Both the position numbers and the translations under genes were made by a program. A stretch of DNA of 64,000 nt from an uncultured Burkholderiales bacterium (GTDB taxonomy: Bacteria; Pseudomonadota; Gammaproteobacteria; Burkholderiales; Burkholderiaceae_C), in contig CAJBOO010000239.1 of assembly GCA_903956845.1 (NCBI GenBank), positions 1 through 64,000 on the forward strand, read 5' to 3'. A model generated the notes under the pieces. It was given only the letters and a program-made list of their open reading frames with translations. It was not told where the DNA came from and made no database searches. Shown here one piece after another: positions 1 to 9,217 of the stretch. Each line of letters starts with the position of its first letter. Position 1 is the first letter of the stretch.

Positions 1-1074
1 CACCCGGTTGAGGTTGAAGCCAAAACCGATGGGGCTGGTGCCGTCTCCCCAACCCGTGTGCTGGTGGCTGTATCCCCACCGCGATTGGCCGCGCAAGTCG
101 TCGATAGGCATCCATTCGAGTCGGGCAGTGCCCCCGAAGGGCAATTGCGGTTCTTTGCGCTCCAAGTATCTGAACTCGTTGCTGAACTTCACGCCACGTC
201 GGGTCATGGGTGTGGCCGTCACGGTCAGGTCGCGGTTAGGGGCGAGATTGACGTAATACGGCTGGCTCACCTCGACACCCCCCAAGCTGTCGACGCCAAA
301 GGTGGGCGGCAAAAACCCCGACTTGCGGTCGTTGCTCAAAGGAAAACTGAATGCAGGTATGGGCAACAAGGGCAGGCCCTTGAAGCTCAACAAAGCATCG
401 GTGGCCACCGCCTCGTTTTTATCCATGTCAAAGCTGATGCGCTCGGCGGTCATGAACCAGTCGGGCAACCAAGAGGGGCCGGGTTTGCGGGTACAGGTGG
501 TGTACATGGCTTGGGTTGCCACGGCGTGTTTGTCGTCTTGGAAGTCCAATCGCTTGGCGTCGCCATGGCCTTGGGTCCTCAAAAACTGGTAGCGCGGCTG
601 CAAGATAAAGCCTTGCATCGCATCCACGTAGAGCTCCAGGAACTCCCCCTCGTAACGGTTGCCCGCCCGGTTCATGAACACATGGCCGGTGGCGGTTGCT
701 TGGTCTTGCGGCTGCGCATAGTCAATGCGGTCTGCGCGAATCACGGTGTCGCCTCGGCGCAATTGGACTTGGCCTTCCAAGACGGTGCGCACATCCGATT
801 GGCCAGACAGCGTGTCGCTTTGCACATACGTGGGCTGACGCTCTCGCTCAGCACGCGTGGGTGTTTCGGTCAACCCCAGGCTGGGCTTGAGCTTGAGCGG
901 CTTGCTGGGTGGCTGGGGGGGTTGCCCGCTGGCCTGTGCTGCGCTGGGCTGGTCCAAGCTTTGCAACAGGTCGGTGTCTTTCAATTGCGGGGTTTGCGCG
1001 GCGGCACTGAGGGCCCACAGGCCCATCCATGGCAGCAAGCGGGCAAGCACCGACGTGTGAAAAAACATGCGCAT
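1..1074 (-). CDS. lptD: LPS-assembly outer-membrane protein LptD, N-terminal part (cut by window edge)
   Basis: LptD forms the outer-membrane barrel that, with LptE, inserts lipopolysaccharide into the outer leaflet. The frame stays open from an ATG at 1074 to base 1, giving 358 residues without a stop, so the C-terminal barrel lies outside the window. A signal peptide is visible (MRMFFHTSVLARLLPWMGL, then ALSAAAQ). A periplasmic OstA/LptA-like beta-jellyroll follows, with segments such as VQSDTLSGQ and GDTVIRADRIDYAQ, and then the typical LptD stretch SFPLSNDRKSGFLPPTFG. A second ATG at 1068 is possible; neither start has a good Shine-Dalgarno sequence. It is divergent from the amgK-like gene, with 51 bp between the two starts. 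Confidence 0.93.
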   Translation of the reverse strand, partial: MRMFFHTSVLARLLPWMGLWALSAAAQTPQLKDTDLLQSLDQPSAAQASGQPPQPPSKPLKLKPSLGLTETPTRAERERQPTYVQSDTLSGQSDVRTVLEGQVQLRRGDTVIRADRIDYAQPQDQATATGHVFMNRAGNRYEGEFLELYVDAMQGFILQPRYQFLRTQGHGDAKRLDFQDDKHAVATQAMYTTCTRKPGPSWLPDWFMTAERISFDMDKNEAVATDALLSFKGLPLLPIPAFSFPLSNDRKSGFLPPTFGVDSLGGVEVSQPYYVNLAPNRDLTVTATPMTRRGVKFSNEFRYLERKEPQLPFGGTARLEWMPIDDLRGQSRWGYSHQHTGWGDGTSPIGFGFNLNRV

Positions 1075-1125
1075 GAAAGAGAGGAGTCGCTGGCAACAGC
1101 GCTGTTTGTAGAATTTGGATTATCC

Positions 1126-2244
1126 ATGAGCACCTTCAACCCCTCCGCCTCCGCTGCTTTGCCTGTCCCTGAAGCGGTTGCCGCGCTGGGCTGGACCGAC
1201 GCCTCACGCGCCCAAGCCTTCTCGCAATGGCTGCAAGCCGTGGCCCCGCAGCACGCCCTGCACCCGACCAGCGTGCGGGTGGCCTCGGCCGACGCGAGCT
1301 TTCGCCGCTATTTCCGCGTCGATGGCGCCACGGGCAGCTTCATCCTGATGGACGCACCGCCAGACAAAGAAAACAGCGAGCCGTTTGTCCGCATTGCCCG
1401 GCTGATGACACAAGCCGGCTTGCATGCCCCGCAGGTGCTGGCCTGGGACGAGCCCCAAGGCTTCATGCTGCTGGACGACCTGGGCAGCCAAACCATGATG
1501 CAGGTGCTGCAAGACGCGGCTGCACCGCGGCGACAAGCCTTGTTTGAACAAGCGGTCGATGCCCTGGTGCGTTGGCAACAAGCCTCCAAGCCAGGTGTGT
1601 TGCCGGCCTATGACGAGGCCTTGCTTCGCCGCGAGCTGCAACTCTTCCCCGACTGGTACATCGCGCAGCACAAACAGCTCACCTTGAACGCGCAGCAGCT
1701 TGGGCAATTGCAAACCGTGTTTGACCGCTTGGTGGCCAACAACCTGGCTTCTCCCCAGGTGTTTGTGCACCGCGACTTCATGCCGCGCAACCTGATGGTG
1801 CCCAACGACCCAGGCCAACAACGCTTGGGCGTGCTCGATTTCCAAGACGCGGTCTACGGCCCCGTCACCTACGACATCGCCAGCCTGATGCGCGACGCCT
1901 TTGCCAGCTGGGACGAGGACTTCTGCCTGGACATCACGGTGCGCTACTGGCAACAAGCACGCGCAGCAGGTCTGCTCGACTTTGAGGACTGGCACAGCGA
2001 CTTTGGGGCGTTTTACCGCGCGGTGGAATGGATGGGTTTGCAACGCCATTTGAAAGTCGCGGGCATCTTTGCACGCTTGACCTTGCGCGACGGCAAGCCG
2101 AAATACCTGGCCGACACACCACGCTTCATGGGCTACATGCGCGCCACCGCCAGCCGCTACCGCGAGCTCACGCCTTTGCTGCGTTTGCTCGACCAGATCG
2201 AGGGCGAACAAGCGGTCACGGGCTATGCCTTTGGGCGGGTCTGA
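1126..2244 (+). CDS. amgK: AmgK-type N-acetylmuramate/N-acetylglucosamine kinase (APH fold)
   Basis: This is an aminoglycoside-phosphotransferase-fold kinase of 372 residues. In pseudomonads AmgK phosphorylates the anomeric position of MurNAc and GlcNAc, and MurU then makes UDP-MurNAc, recycling cell-wall sugars. Visible motifs are the catalytic loop HRD at residues 215-217 with N222, and the metal-binding DFQD at 238-241. The position next to lptD matches the pseudomonad layout, but murU is about 51 kb away here. A TAGAAT -10-like box at 1109-1114 puts the transcript start only a few bases before the ATG, and no Shine-Dalgarno is seen, so the message may be nearly leaderless. The substrate is assigned by family and context. 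Confidence 0.8.
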   Translation: MSTFNPSASAALPVPEAVAALGWTDASRAQAFSQWLQAVAPQHALHPTSVRVASADASFRRYFRVDGATGSFILMDAPPDKENSEPFVRIARLMTQAGLHAPQVLAWDEPQGFMLLDDLGSQTMMQVLQDAAAPRRQALFEQAVDALVRWQQASKPGVLPAYDEALLRRELQLFPDWYIAQHKQLTLNAQQLGQLQTVFDRLVANNLASPQVFVHRDFMPRNLMVPNDPGQQRLGVLDFQDAVYGPVTYDIASLMRDAFASWDEDFCLDITVRYWQQARAAGLLDFEDWHSDFGAFYRAVEWMGLQRHLKVAGIFARLTLRDGKPKYLADTPRFMGYMRATASRYRELTPLLRLLDQIEGEQAVTGYAFGRV

Positions 2245-2251
2245 ACCACCC

Positions 2252-2968
2252 ATGCCACGCTTTCACGCTGCCTGCGCCCTGCACCCGGGGCTGTCATTGC
2301 AACTGCCAGATGACACTGCACGCCATGTGCAGGTGCTGCGTTTGCAGCCCGGCGACGAAATCAGCCTGTTCAACGGGCTGGGTGGCAGCCACGCCGCCCG
2401 CATCTTGCGCATGGGCAAGCACACGGTCGATGTCGAGGTCTTGGCACACGACCCCAGCGACAACGCATCGGCCTGCCAAACCCATGTGGCATTGGGCATG
2501 CCGGCCAATGAACGCATGGACTGGTTGGTGGAAAAAGCCACCGAGTTGGGGGTGTCGCGCATCACGCCCTTGATGACACAGCACACGGTGTTGCGCTTGA
2601 GCGGCGAGCGCGCCTTGAAACGTCAAGGGCATTGGCAAGGCATTGCGCAAGCCGCGTGTGCCCAATCCGGTCGCAACCGGGTGCCCGTGATCGATGCGCC
2701 CGTCGGTTTGCGAGATTGGCTTCAAGCCTTGCCAGCGACCAGTGACTCGCCGCGCTGCCTGTTGTCTTTTCAAGCCAGCAGCCTGCCTTGGCAAAGTGCC
2801 TGGGGCGAGACGCCTTCCGCGTTGACGGTGTTGAGTGGGCCCGAGGGTGGCTTGAGCCTGGAAGAAGAAGCTTGGGCGCAGGCCAAAGGCTTTCAAGCCG
2901 TGCGCTTGGGTGAACAGGTCTTGCGTGCAGAAACCGCGCCCTTGGCGGTGTTGGCCCAATTGCTTTAG
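2252..2968 (+). CDS. rsmE: 16S rRNA (uracil-1498-N3)-methyltransferase RsmE
   Basis: RsmE methylates U1498 of 16S rRNA in the small subunit using SAM. The protein has 238 residues from the ATG at 2252, beginning MPRFHAA as the family usually does. An in-frame ATG at 2225 would overlap the amgK end. The N-terminal PUA-like domain carries LQPGDEISLFNG. The C-terminal SPOUT knot shows LSGPEGGLSLEEE and LGEQVLRAETAPLAVL, the SAM-binding signature. It starts 7 bp after amgK on the same strand, so the two are probably co-transcribed. Confidence 0.93.
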   Translation: MPRFHAACALHPGLSLQLPDDTARHVQVLRLQPGDEISLFNGLGGSHAARILRMGKHTVDVEVLAHDPSDNASACQTHVALGMPANERMDWLVEKATELGVSRITPLMTQHTVLRLSGERALKRQGHWQGIAQAACAQSGRNRVPVIDAPVGLRDWLQALPATSDSPRCLLSFQASSLPWQSAWGETPSALTVLSGPEGGLSLEEEAWAQAKGFQAVRLGEQVLRAETAPLAVLAQLL

Positions 2969-2986
2969 GCCGCGCGCACCCAGCCT

Positions 2987-3850
2987 TCAGGCCTTGGCGT
3001 ATCGCTGGTCTAGCCAGCCCACCAATTTGGTCAAGACCTGTTGCTTCTCGGGGTCGTTGAAGATCTCGTGGTACATCACGTTGAAGCAGTGCGATTGCAG
3101 CCACTGGGTCGGGGCGGCCTTGGCAAACAGTTCGCTCCCCTGGGGGTTGACACACCGGTCTTGCCCGGCATACATCAGCAGCGAAGGGGTCTGCCAATCA
3201 GCCGCGTGTTGCACCGCTTGCTGCGCCTCATCCATCAACCAGGCTGCCAGGCCAGCTGAAATCTGGTCATGCACCAAACGGTCTTCGCGGTAGGCGCGCA
3301 CCACTTGCGCGTCACGCGCCAGCCACGCCAGCGGCAAGCCATTGGACACGCGCAAATGCGGGAAATACTTGGGCAAGGTGGCCAGCAGCAGTTTTTGCAC
3401 GGCATTCGTGAAGGCGGCGAAGGCGGGCGAACTCATCACCACCGCGTCGACATGGCATGCGCCTTGTGCGACAGCCCGCTGCACGACCAGGCCGCCCAAG
3501 CTGTGGCCCAGCAACACCAAGGGTGTTGGGGGTGATGGGTGTTGCATGTCTGCGACCACTGCAGCCAAGTCATCCACCAATTGGTTGGACGTGTCGACGT
3601 CGCCACGGATGCCGCTGGACAGGCCGTGGCCGACATGGTCATAGCCGCTGACGGCGTAACCAGCGTGTTGCAAGGCATAGGCCACGTGGTTGTAGCGGCC
3701 CATGTGCTCACCCAAACCATGCACCAACAAGACCTGTGCTTTCGGGGTGTGCTCAGGCGCTGGCCAGTGGTAACGCGCCAGGGCATGGTCGCCACACAGC
3801 CACTCGGTGGTGGTGGGATGAAACGCGTGTTGGGCAGAAATCGTGGTCAT
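2987..3850 (-). CDS. Alpha/beta hydrolase, monoacylglycerol lipase-like
   Basis: This 287-residue serine hydrolase resembles the lysophospholipase/monoacylglycerol lipase group (Hydrolase_4). The oxyanion-side HGLGEH motif is at residues 44-49 and the nucleophile elbow GHSLGG at 115-120 has Ser117. The likely acid lies in MYAGQDRCVNP and the likely histidine in MYHEIFND. No signal peptide is seen, so it is probably cytoplasmic. It is convergent with rsmE (18 bp between stops) and begins 7 bp downstream of metW on the same strand, so metX-metW-hydrolase may be one transcript. The natural ester substrate cannot be told. Confidence 0.85.
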   Translation of the reverse strand: MTTISAQHAFHPTTTEWLCGDHALARYHWPAPEHTPKAQVLLVHGLGEHMGRYNHVAYALQHAGYAVSGYDHVGHGLSSGIRGDVDTSNQLVDDLAAVVADMQHPSPPTPLVLLGHSLGGLVVQRAVAQGACHVDAVVMSSPAFAAFTNAVQKLLLATLPKYFPHLRVSNGLPLAWLARDAQVVRAYREDRLVHDQISAGLAAWLMDEAQQAVQHAADWQTPSLLMYAGQDRCVNPQGSELFAKAAPTQWLQSHCFNVMYHEIFNDPEKQQVLTKLVGWLDQRYAKA

Positions 3851-3857
3851 GGAAACT

Positions 3858-4445
3858 TCAAAGTGGCGCAGCCGTCAATTGAAACACAGCCGTGGCAGCG
3901 CGCCCATTGGGCCACCAACGCACCTCTTGGTGCTCTTGCAATCCAAAGGCGTCTTGGATGTGCAAGCGGTTGTGGTGCGCGAGCGTTTTGAAGTCGGCAA
4001 AGGTGCCCACGCGGATATTGGGCGTGTCATACCACTGAAAGGGCAGTTTTTTGGTCACCGGCATATGGCCTTGCAACACGCTCAGGCGGTTGGGCCAATG
4101 GGCAAAATTCGGGAAGGTGATGATGCCCATGCGGCCAACGCGCACGGTTTCGCGCAACATGACCTCGGCATTGCGCAAATGTTGCAAGGTGTCGATTTGC
4201 AGCACCACATCAAAACTTTGATCGCCAAACATCGCCAAGCCTTGGTCGAGGTTGAGCTGAATCACTTGTACGCCGCGCTTGACGCAGGCCAGCACGTTCG
4301 CGTCATCGATCTCCACGCCATAACCGCTGCAGCCGTGGTGCTGCTGCAAATGCGCCAGCAACTCGCCATTGCCGCAGCCCAGGTCAAGCACCCGACTGCC
4401 AAAGGGCACCATGCGGGTGACCGCGTCGCGCAACACCGTGTTCAT
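3858..4445 (-). CDS. metW: Methionine biosynthesis protein MetW
   Basis: MetW is a SAM-methyltransferase-fold protein that accompanies MetX in proteobacteria. Its exact biochemical role is poorly defined, though it appears needed for efficient homoserine acylation in some species. The 195-residue sequence shows motif I as [15 protein letters not shown] and the family-typical stretches [15 protein letters not shown] and [13 protein letters not shown]. It overlaps the metX stop by 4 bp (4442-4445), which implies translational coupling and shared control by the riboswitch upstream of metX. Confidence 0.93.
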   Translation of the reverse strand: MNTVLRDAVTRMVPFGSRVLDLGCGNGELLAHLQQHHGCSGYGVEIDDANVLACVKRGVQVIQLNLDQGLAMFGDQSFDVVLQIDTLQHLRNAEVMLRETVRVGRMGIITFPNFAHWPNRLSVLQGHMPVTKKLPFQWYDTPNIRVGTFADFKTLAHHNRLHIQDAFGLQEHQEVRWWPNGRAATAVFQLTAAPL

Positions 4446-5572
4446 GCCGCACCCCCTGCGCCGATGCGCTCGAAATACGCACGCACCAAAGACAGGTAAC
4501 GCGGGTCATCCAACAAAAACGCATCGTGTCCGTGCGGTGCGTCGATTTCGGCATAGCTGACTTGACGCTGGTTGGCGACCAAGGCTTGCACCATCTCGCG
4601 ACTGCGCGAAGGCGCAAAACGCCAATCGGTGGTGAAACTCACCAATAAAAACTGCGCCGAGGCACGCGCCAAGGCGGCCGTCAGGTTGTTGTTGAAAGCA
4701 CGCGCCGGGTCAAAGTAGTCCAGCGCACGGGTGATCAGCAAATAGGTATTGGCGTCGAAATACTCGCTGAACTTGTCGCCCTGGTGGCGCAAGTAGCTTT
4801 CGATTTGGAACTCGATCTCTTGGGTGCTGTATTTCAAGGCCTCGCCGTTTTGCAACAAGCGGCCAAACTTGGTGTTCATCACGTCATCGCTCAAATAGGT
4901 GATGTGCCCGAGCATCCGCGCAATGCGCAAACCGCGCTTGGGCACCACGCCGTGGGCGTAAAAATGCCCGCCATGGAAATCCGGATCGGTGACGATCGCA
5001 CGGCGCGCCACTTCATTAAAGGCAATGTTTTCCGCGTTGAGGTTGGGCGCACTGGCAATCACCACCGCATGGCGCAAGCGGTCTGGGAATTGCAAACTCC
5101 AACTCAGCGCCTGCATGCCGCCCAGACTGCCGCCCATGACCGCCGCCAATTGACCAATGCCCAAAGCATCCAGCAGGCGGGCCTGCGCTTGCACCCAGTC
5201 TTCGACCGTCACCACAGGGAAGTCCGCCCCGTACACCCGGCCTGTCGCCGGGTTGGTGTGCATGGGCCCGGTCGAACCAAAGCAAGAGCCCAAGTTGTTG
5301 ACGCCGATCACAAAAAAACGCGTGGTGTCCACGGGTTTGCCAGGGCCGATCATGTTGTCCCACCAACCTTCGCTTTTGGCTTGCCCTGGGTAATGCCCAG
5401 CCACGTGGTGTGAGGCGTTCAAGGCGTGGCAAATCAACACCGCGTTGTCACGCGCCGCGTTGAGTTCGCCGTAGGTTTCATAACTGAGTTGGTATGCAGA
5501 TAACACCCCACCGCCTTGCAAGGGCAAGGGTTGGTCAAAAGACATCGACTGTGGGTGTGCTGTGAATGACAT
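4442..5572 (-). CDS. metX: Homoserine O-acyltransferase MetX (acetyl or succinyl donor)
   Basis: MetX acylates homoserine in the first committed step of methionine synthesis. The 376-residue alpha/beta-hydrolase-fold protein has its nucleophile elbow in [13 protein letters not shown] with Ser149 and a C-terminal histidine in [13 protein letters not shown]. In many proteobacteria MetX proteins linked to MetW use succinyl-CoA (metXS), so the donor is left open. The ATG at 5572 has only a weak GGAA upstream; an in-frame ATG at residue 10 is the alternative. It lies about 40 nt downstream of a SAM-II-type aptamer, so expression should fall when SAM is plentiful. Confidence 0.92.
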   Translation of the reverse strand: MSFTAHPQSMSFDQPLPLQGGGVLSAYQLSYETYGELNAARDNAVLICHALNASHHVAGHYPGQAKSEGWWDNMIGPGKPVDTTRFFVIGVNNLGSCFGSTGPMHTNPATGRVYGADFPVVTVEDWVQAQARLLDALGIGQLAAVMGGSLGGMQALSWSLQFPDRLRHAVVIASAPNLNAENIAFNEVARRAIVTDPDFHGGHFYAHGVVPKRGLRIARMLGHITYLSDDVMNTKFGRLLQNGEALKYSTQEIEFQIESYLRHQGDKFSEYFDANTYLLITRALDYFDPARAFNNNLTAALARASAQFLLVSFTTDWRFAPSRSREMVQALVANQRQVSYAEIDAPHGHDAFLLDDPRYLSLVRAYFERIGAGGAA

Positions 5573-5611
5573 CCAAATATTCCGGCAATGCTAAAAACGG
5601 CGCCGGTTGGA

Positions 5612-5670
5612 CTGACGTCTTTAGCTGAACTTGTTAAAGCGCCCGCAAGCACAAGCAAATCGGCGCTGAA
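5612..5670 (-). promoter_or_regulatory. SAM-II (metA-type) riboswitch upstream of metX
   Basis: Read on the minus strand, this segment matches the SAM-II pseudoknot layout. A 6-bp P1 forms from AGCGCC (5668-5663) and GGCGCT (5643-5638). GATTTG and a CTTGCG-containing loop lie between the arms, and the conserved AGCTAAAG lies 3' at 5625-5618. The order GCGC-x-GATTT...TTGC...GCGC...AGCTAAA is the same as in the metX SAM-II aptamer solved by crystallography, as recalled from the literature. A TATACT -10 box at 5680-5675 would start the transcript almost at the first aptamer base. The aptamer ends about 40 nt before metX; no clear intrinsic terminator follows, so control of translation is more likely. 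Confidence 0.85.
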
Positions 5671-5690
5671 GCAAAGTATAACCATGGCCT

Positions 5691-7436
5691 ATGCCGCACA
5701 CCCTCGCCGCACACCTGGACCGACTTGGTCAACTGATCCTGGAGAAAACCCAGCACTGGCCTGGGGTGAGTCGCCGCGCTTTTTTGCTGTTCGGTTTGTC
5801 GGTTGGCATGCTCAATGCCTTGGTGTTTTACTTCGAGCCCCAAACCACCTCTGGGCAAATTTACAACCTCTACGAAGCCATGGCCTTTGCCGTGCTGTTG
5901 GGCATGGTCCTGGTTTTCAATGCCGTGACCTTTGCCTCACATGCTTTTTTGGTCATTGTGTTTTTGTTCATCAACCTGATTTCGGCGATCAACGGCGGCG
6001 TGAACTCGCCCAATATGGGGTGGATGCCCTTGATACCGATCTTGGCGCTCATGATGTTTGGCCCCAAAGAGGCCTTGGTGTGGTTATTGGCCGTGTTGGC
6101 AGCGCACCTGCTGCAAAACGTGGCGGTCGACCAAGGGTGGGTCAATGGCGTGATCGACGCCCATTTGTTTCCTGTTCACCATGCCCTGGCTTCGCGCTTG
6201 AACGTCTTGTGCTTGCTGGTGCTGGCGGTGTGCCTGTATGACTGGATGCACAGCAGCAAACGCCGTGAAATGGCGCAGCGCAACGCCGACCTTGAAGAAA
6301 CGCGATTGGCGCTGCTGCAAGCGCAAAGCCACAAGGATGAATTCATTGCCTCGGTCGGTCATGAACTGCGCACCCCCATGAATGCGATCTTGGGGCTCAA
6401 CGGTGTCTTGCTCACCGAGCTGGCCGATCAGCCAGCGCAGCACGCCTTGGTGGTGCATATCCGCGAATCAACCGAGCAACTGCTGCGGGTGGTCAATGAC
6501 ATTTTGGACATTTCTCAGCTCGAAGCTGCCCAGATCCACTTGCATCCCACGCCTTGCCAGTTGTCGGCCTTGATCGCCACCGCCTTGCAGGCAGTCACGC
6601 CCTTGGCCCACGACAAAGGCTTGCGCTTGCAAGCTGACAGCGGCCCGACCATCCCTGACTGGGTGATGGTTGACCAGCAGCGGCTGCTGCAGGTGTTGTC
6701 GCAATTGCTGGACAACGCGGTGAAGTTCACGCCCTCGGGTTTGATCCAGCTTCGCTTGTTGCCACTGGCACAGGGTGTCCGCTTTGAAGTGCAAGACTCG
6801 GGCATCGGCATTTCACCGGCGCGTTTGCACAATGTGTTCAGCCGCTTTGAGCACGCCGATATCGACACGCACCGCCAATACGGCGGCACGGGATTGGGTT
6901 TGGCGATCTGCGACCGCCTGGTTCGACGCGTCGGGGGCACCATCGGCGTGGACCAAGTGCAGCCACATGGCACCTTGGTCTGGTTTGAATGGCCTATGCA
7001 AGCCACCACCCCTGCGGTCTTGGCGCTTCAACCCAACCCGCTGGACGTGACCCAGGTGCACCAGTTGTTGGTCGTTGATGACAACGCCATGAACCAGCTG
7101 GTGGTGGAGTTGATGGTGCGCAAAGTGCTGCCCCTTGCCGTGGTGCACAAAGCCAGCAGTGGTGCGGATGCCTTGACGCTGCTGGCGACACACACTTTCG
7201 ATGCGGTGCTGATGGACATGGTCATGCCTGACATGGACGGGCTTGAAACCACACGGCGTCTGCGTGCGCTGCCAGGCTTGGCCAGGCTGCCTGTGATCGG
7301 TTTGACCGCCAACAGCCAGTCGCATGATGTGGCGAAGTGTTTGGCTGCGGGCATGGTCGATGTCTTGATGAAGCCCCTGGAAGCAAGCGCCTTGCACAGC
7401 TGCTTGAGCCGTCACCTCGGAGGCGACCATGGCTGA
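5691..7436 (+). CDS. Membrane hybrid histidine kinase / response regulator (first of a tandem pair)
   Basis: This 581-residue hybrid sensor kinase has a membrane region of about six helices (residues 30-185), a short coiled coil (about 190-215), a HisKA domain with the phospho-acceptor His224 in GHELRTPMN, an HATPase_c domain (N-box LLDNAVKF, G-boxes DSGIGI and GGTGLGLAI), and a C-terminal receiver with Asp509 in VLMDMVMPDMDG. There is no PAS, HAMP or Hpt domain, so sensing is probably done by the membrane helices and phosphate must pass to a separate Hpt or regulator. It overlaps the next kinase by 8 bp. Its ATG lies within the divergent metX promoter area and shows no Shine-Dalgarno. Confidence 0.92.
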   Translation: MPHTLAAHLDRLGQLILEKTQHWPGVSRRAFLLFGLSVGMLNALVFYFEPQTTSGQIYNLYEAMAFAVLLGMVLVFNAVTFASHAFLVIVFLFINLISAINGGVNSPNMGWMPLIPILALMMFGPKEALVWLLAVLAAHLLQNVAVDQGWVNGVIDAHLFPVHHALASRLNVLCLLVLAVCLYDWMHSSKRREMAQRNADLEETRLALLQAQSHKDEFIASVGHELRTPMNAILGLNGVLLTELADQPAQHALVVHIRESTEQLLRVVNDILDISQLEAAQIHLHPTPCQLSALIATALQAVTPLAHDKGLRLQADSGPTIPDWVMVDQQRLLQVLSQLLDNAVKFTPSGLIQLRLLPLAQGVRFEVQDSGIGISPARLHNVFSRFEHADIDTHRQYGGTGLGLAICDRLVRRVGGTIGVDQVQPHGTLVWFEWPMQATTPAVLALQPNPLDVTQVHQLLVVDDNAMNQLVVELMVRKVLPLAVVHKASSGADALTLLATHTFDAVLMDMVMPDMDGLETTRRLRALPGLARLPVIGLTANSQSHDVAKCLAAGMVDVLMKPLEASALHSCLSRHLGGDHG

Positions 7437-9168
7437 CGCCAAAGCAACGCCTTGGGGCCGGTGGTCGCAAGCCGGTTTGAGGTTGACCCATGACCCGATC
7501 AGCTATGTGTATTTCGTGCTGGTGCTGGCATGCATGTCGGATGTGTCAACGGCCTTGACCTCGCCCTTGCCGATGGTGAGTCAGTTCATGTGGGTCACCG
7601 CTGCCACCTGGGCCTTGTTGGTCGTGGCGCGTTGGCGCGGCCTGTCTGTGCCTGTTGTCTTGCAGCTGGGTTCGCTGTTGGCCGTCACTGAAGTGACTAT
7701 CCAATGTCTTCTCATCGGCGGCCTGTATTCCAGCGTCATGCATTGGCTCGGCGTGATCGTGGTGGTCAATTATTTCGTGGGGGGGCGTTTGCTGGGTGCG
7801 CTGTGGTTCGTGGTGGTGTTGCTTTTGATTTTTTTGCAATGGCATTTGCACCACCAGGGTAACTTCGGCCTCTTGATCGGCTCCCAAGCGAATCAGTCCT
7901 CGGCTGCTTTGTTGGATTACTCCTTCATTTGCATCAGCTTGATCGTGGTGTTTTTGTTTTTTGACCAACGCCACCGCAACACCATGAACGAGCTGACAGC
8001 GCGCCGATTGGCGCTTGAAAACTCCCAAAAAGAACTGGAACACACCTTGCAAATGCGTGAGCATTTCATCGCCTCTGTCAGCCATGAGTTGCGCACGCCC
8101 ATGAATGCCATTTTGGGGCTCAATGCTTTCTTGCTCTCCAGCGTCAAGCACAAACCGCGCGCCACGCAAGTGCTGACCCACACCCGTCAGTCTGCTGACC
8201 ACTTGATGACGGTGATCAACGATGTGCTGGATTACAGCCAGTTCAAATCAGGTCAGCTGCGGGCACAACTGGCCACCATGCCATTGCGGCAGGTCTTGCA
8301 AACTGCTTTCGATTTGTTCAAGCCACGCATCAACGACTCGACCGTCTCCTACCGCCTAGCGATTGCCGACGATGTGCCTGAATGGGTCACGAGTGACCGC
8401 CACCGTTTAACGCAAATCTTGGTCAACTTGCTGGGCAACGCCATCAAGTTCACCCACCAAGGCGAGGTGTCACTGCAGGTGCAAGTGATCGATGGGGGTG
8501 TCAAGTTCAGTGTGCGCGACAGTGGCATTGGCATCCCTGTCGACCAACAAGCGCGCTTGTTCGAGCGTTTTAACCAAGCCGATGCGAGCATCCAGCGCCG
8601 CTTTGGTGGCAGCGGTTTGGGTTTGACCATTTCTCAACGCCTGGTCCAACTGTTGGATGGCCACATGGGTTTTGAAAGCACCGCGGGCGAAGGCTCGGTG
8701 TTTTGGTTTTGGCTCCCTTTGCGCGCGGTTGTTTCACCCGCGCCGTCTTCCCGCGCGCCCATGCAACCGCTGCGCTCCACCGCTCATGGCTGGCATTTTT
8801 TGGTGGTCGATGACCATCCCGTCAACCGCTTGTTGTTGCGTCAAATCCTGCAAACGACCTGGCCCAAGGCTTCCATCACCGAGGCCAGCCATGGCGAGGC
8901 CGCGTTGCAACTGCTCGCTCAGCAACCTTTCGACCTGGTCCTGATGGACATGGTCATGCCGGGCATGGATGGGATTGAAACCACCCGCGCCTTGCATGTG
9001 CAATTGACTCAAGCCGACAAAACGGTGCCGCCCGTCTTGGGCCTGACCGCCAATGTCAATCCGCATGACTTGCAGCGCTTTCAAGAGGCAGGCCTGCAAG
9101 GCATTTTGCTCAAACCTTTTGAGCGTGATGCATTGGTCGCCCACATCGACGCCTTGCTTTTGGCCTGA
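7429..9168 (+). CDS. Membrane hybrid histidine kinase / response regulator (second of a tandem pair)
   Basis: This 579-residue protein has the same architecture as the kinase before it: an N-terminal multi-helix membrane region (about residues 25-180), a coiled coil, HisKA with His219 in SHELRTPMN, HATPase_c (LLGNAIKF, DSGIGIP, GGSGLGLTI) and a receiver with Asp507 in VLMDMVMPGMDG. The soluble halves are clearly paralogous to the first kinase, while the membrane parts differ, which suggests duplication followed by divergence of the input. The 8-bp overlap implies co-translation. An ammonium transporter follows but has its own promoter. The signal is unknown. Confidence 0.92.
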   Translation: MADAKATPWGRWSQAGLRLTHDPISYVYFVLVLACMSDVSTALTSPLPMVSQFMWVTAATWALLVVARWRGLSVPVVLQLGSLLAVTEVTIQCLLIGGLYSSVMHWLGVIVVVNYFVGGRLLGALWFVVVLLLIFLQWHLHHQGNFGLLIGSQANQSSAALLDYSFICISLIVVFLFFDQRHRNTMNELTARRLALENSQKELEHTLQMREHFIASVSHELRTPMNAILGLNAFLLSSVKHKPRATQVLTHTRQSADHLMTVINDVLDYSQFKSGQLRAQLATMPLRQVLQTAFDLFKPRINDSTVSYRLAIADDVPEWVTSDRHRLTQILVNLLGNAIKFTHQGEVSLQVQVIDGGVKFSVRDSGIGIPVDQQARLFERFNQADASIQRRFGGSGLGLTISQRLVQLLDGHMGFESTAGEGSVFWFWLPLRAVVSPAPSSRAPMQPLRSTAHGWHFLVVDDHPVNRLLLRQILQTTWPKASITEASHGEAALQLLAQQPFDLVLMDMVMPGMDGIETTRALHVQLTQADKTVPPVLGLTANVNPHDLQRFQEAGLQGILLKPFERDALVAHIDALLLA

Positions 9169-9201
9169 CGCGCTTCGGCGGGCGCCAGCCATGTCTTGCT
9201 T

Positions 9202-9217
9202 TGGTGCATTTTTTGCT
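9202..9217 (+). promoter_or_regulatory. Sigma-54-type -24/-12 promoter of the ammonium transporter
   Basis: TGGTGCATTTTTTGCT fits the sigma-54 pattern TGGYRN...TTGCW, with GG at 9203-9204 and GC at 9215-9216 separated by exactly 10 bases. The predicted start near 9228 leaves a leader of about 60 nt before the amt ATG. A 9-bp inverted pair, TTTGGTGCA (9200-9208) and TGCACCAAA (9253-9261), resembles NtrC half-sites but is unusually placed. Sigma-54/NtrC control would suit a nitrogen-scavenging transporter. Confidence 0.7.

Noticed and set aside
58-1125. A long plus-strand open frame continuing into amgK
   Set aside because: It is the antisense of lptD, whose minus-strand reading gives a convincing signal peptide and LptD motifs. 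The kinase similarity begins only at the ATG at 1126.
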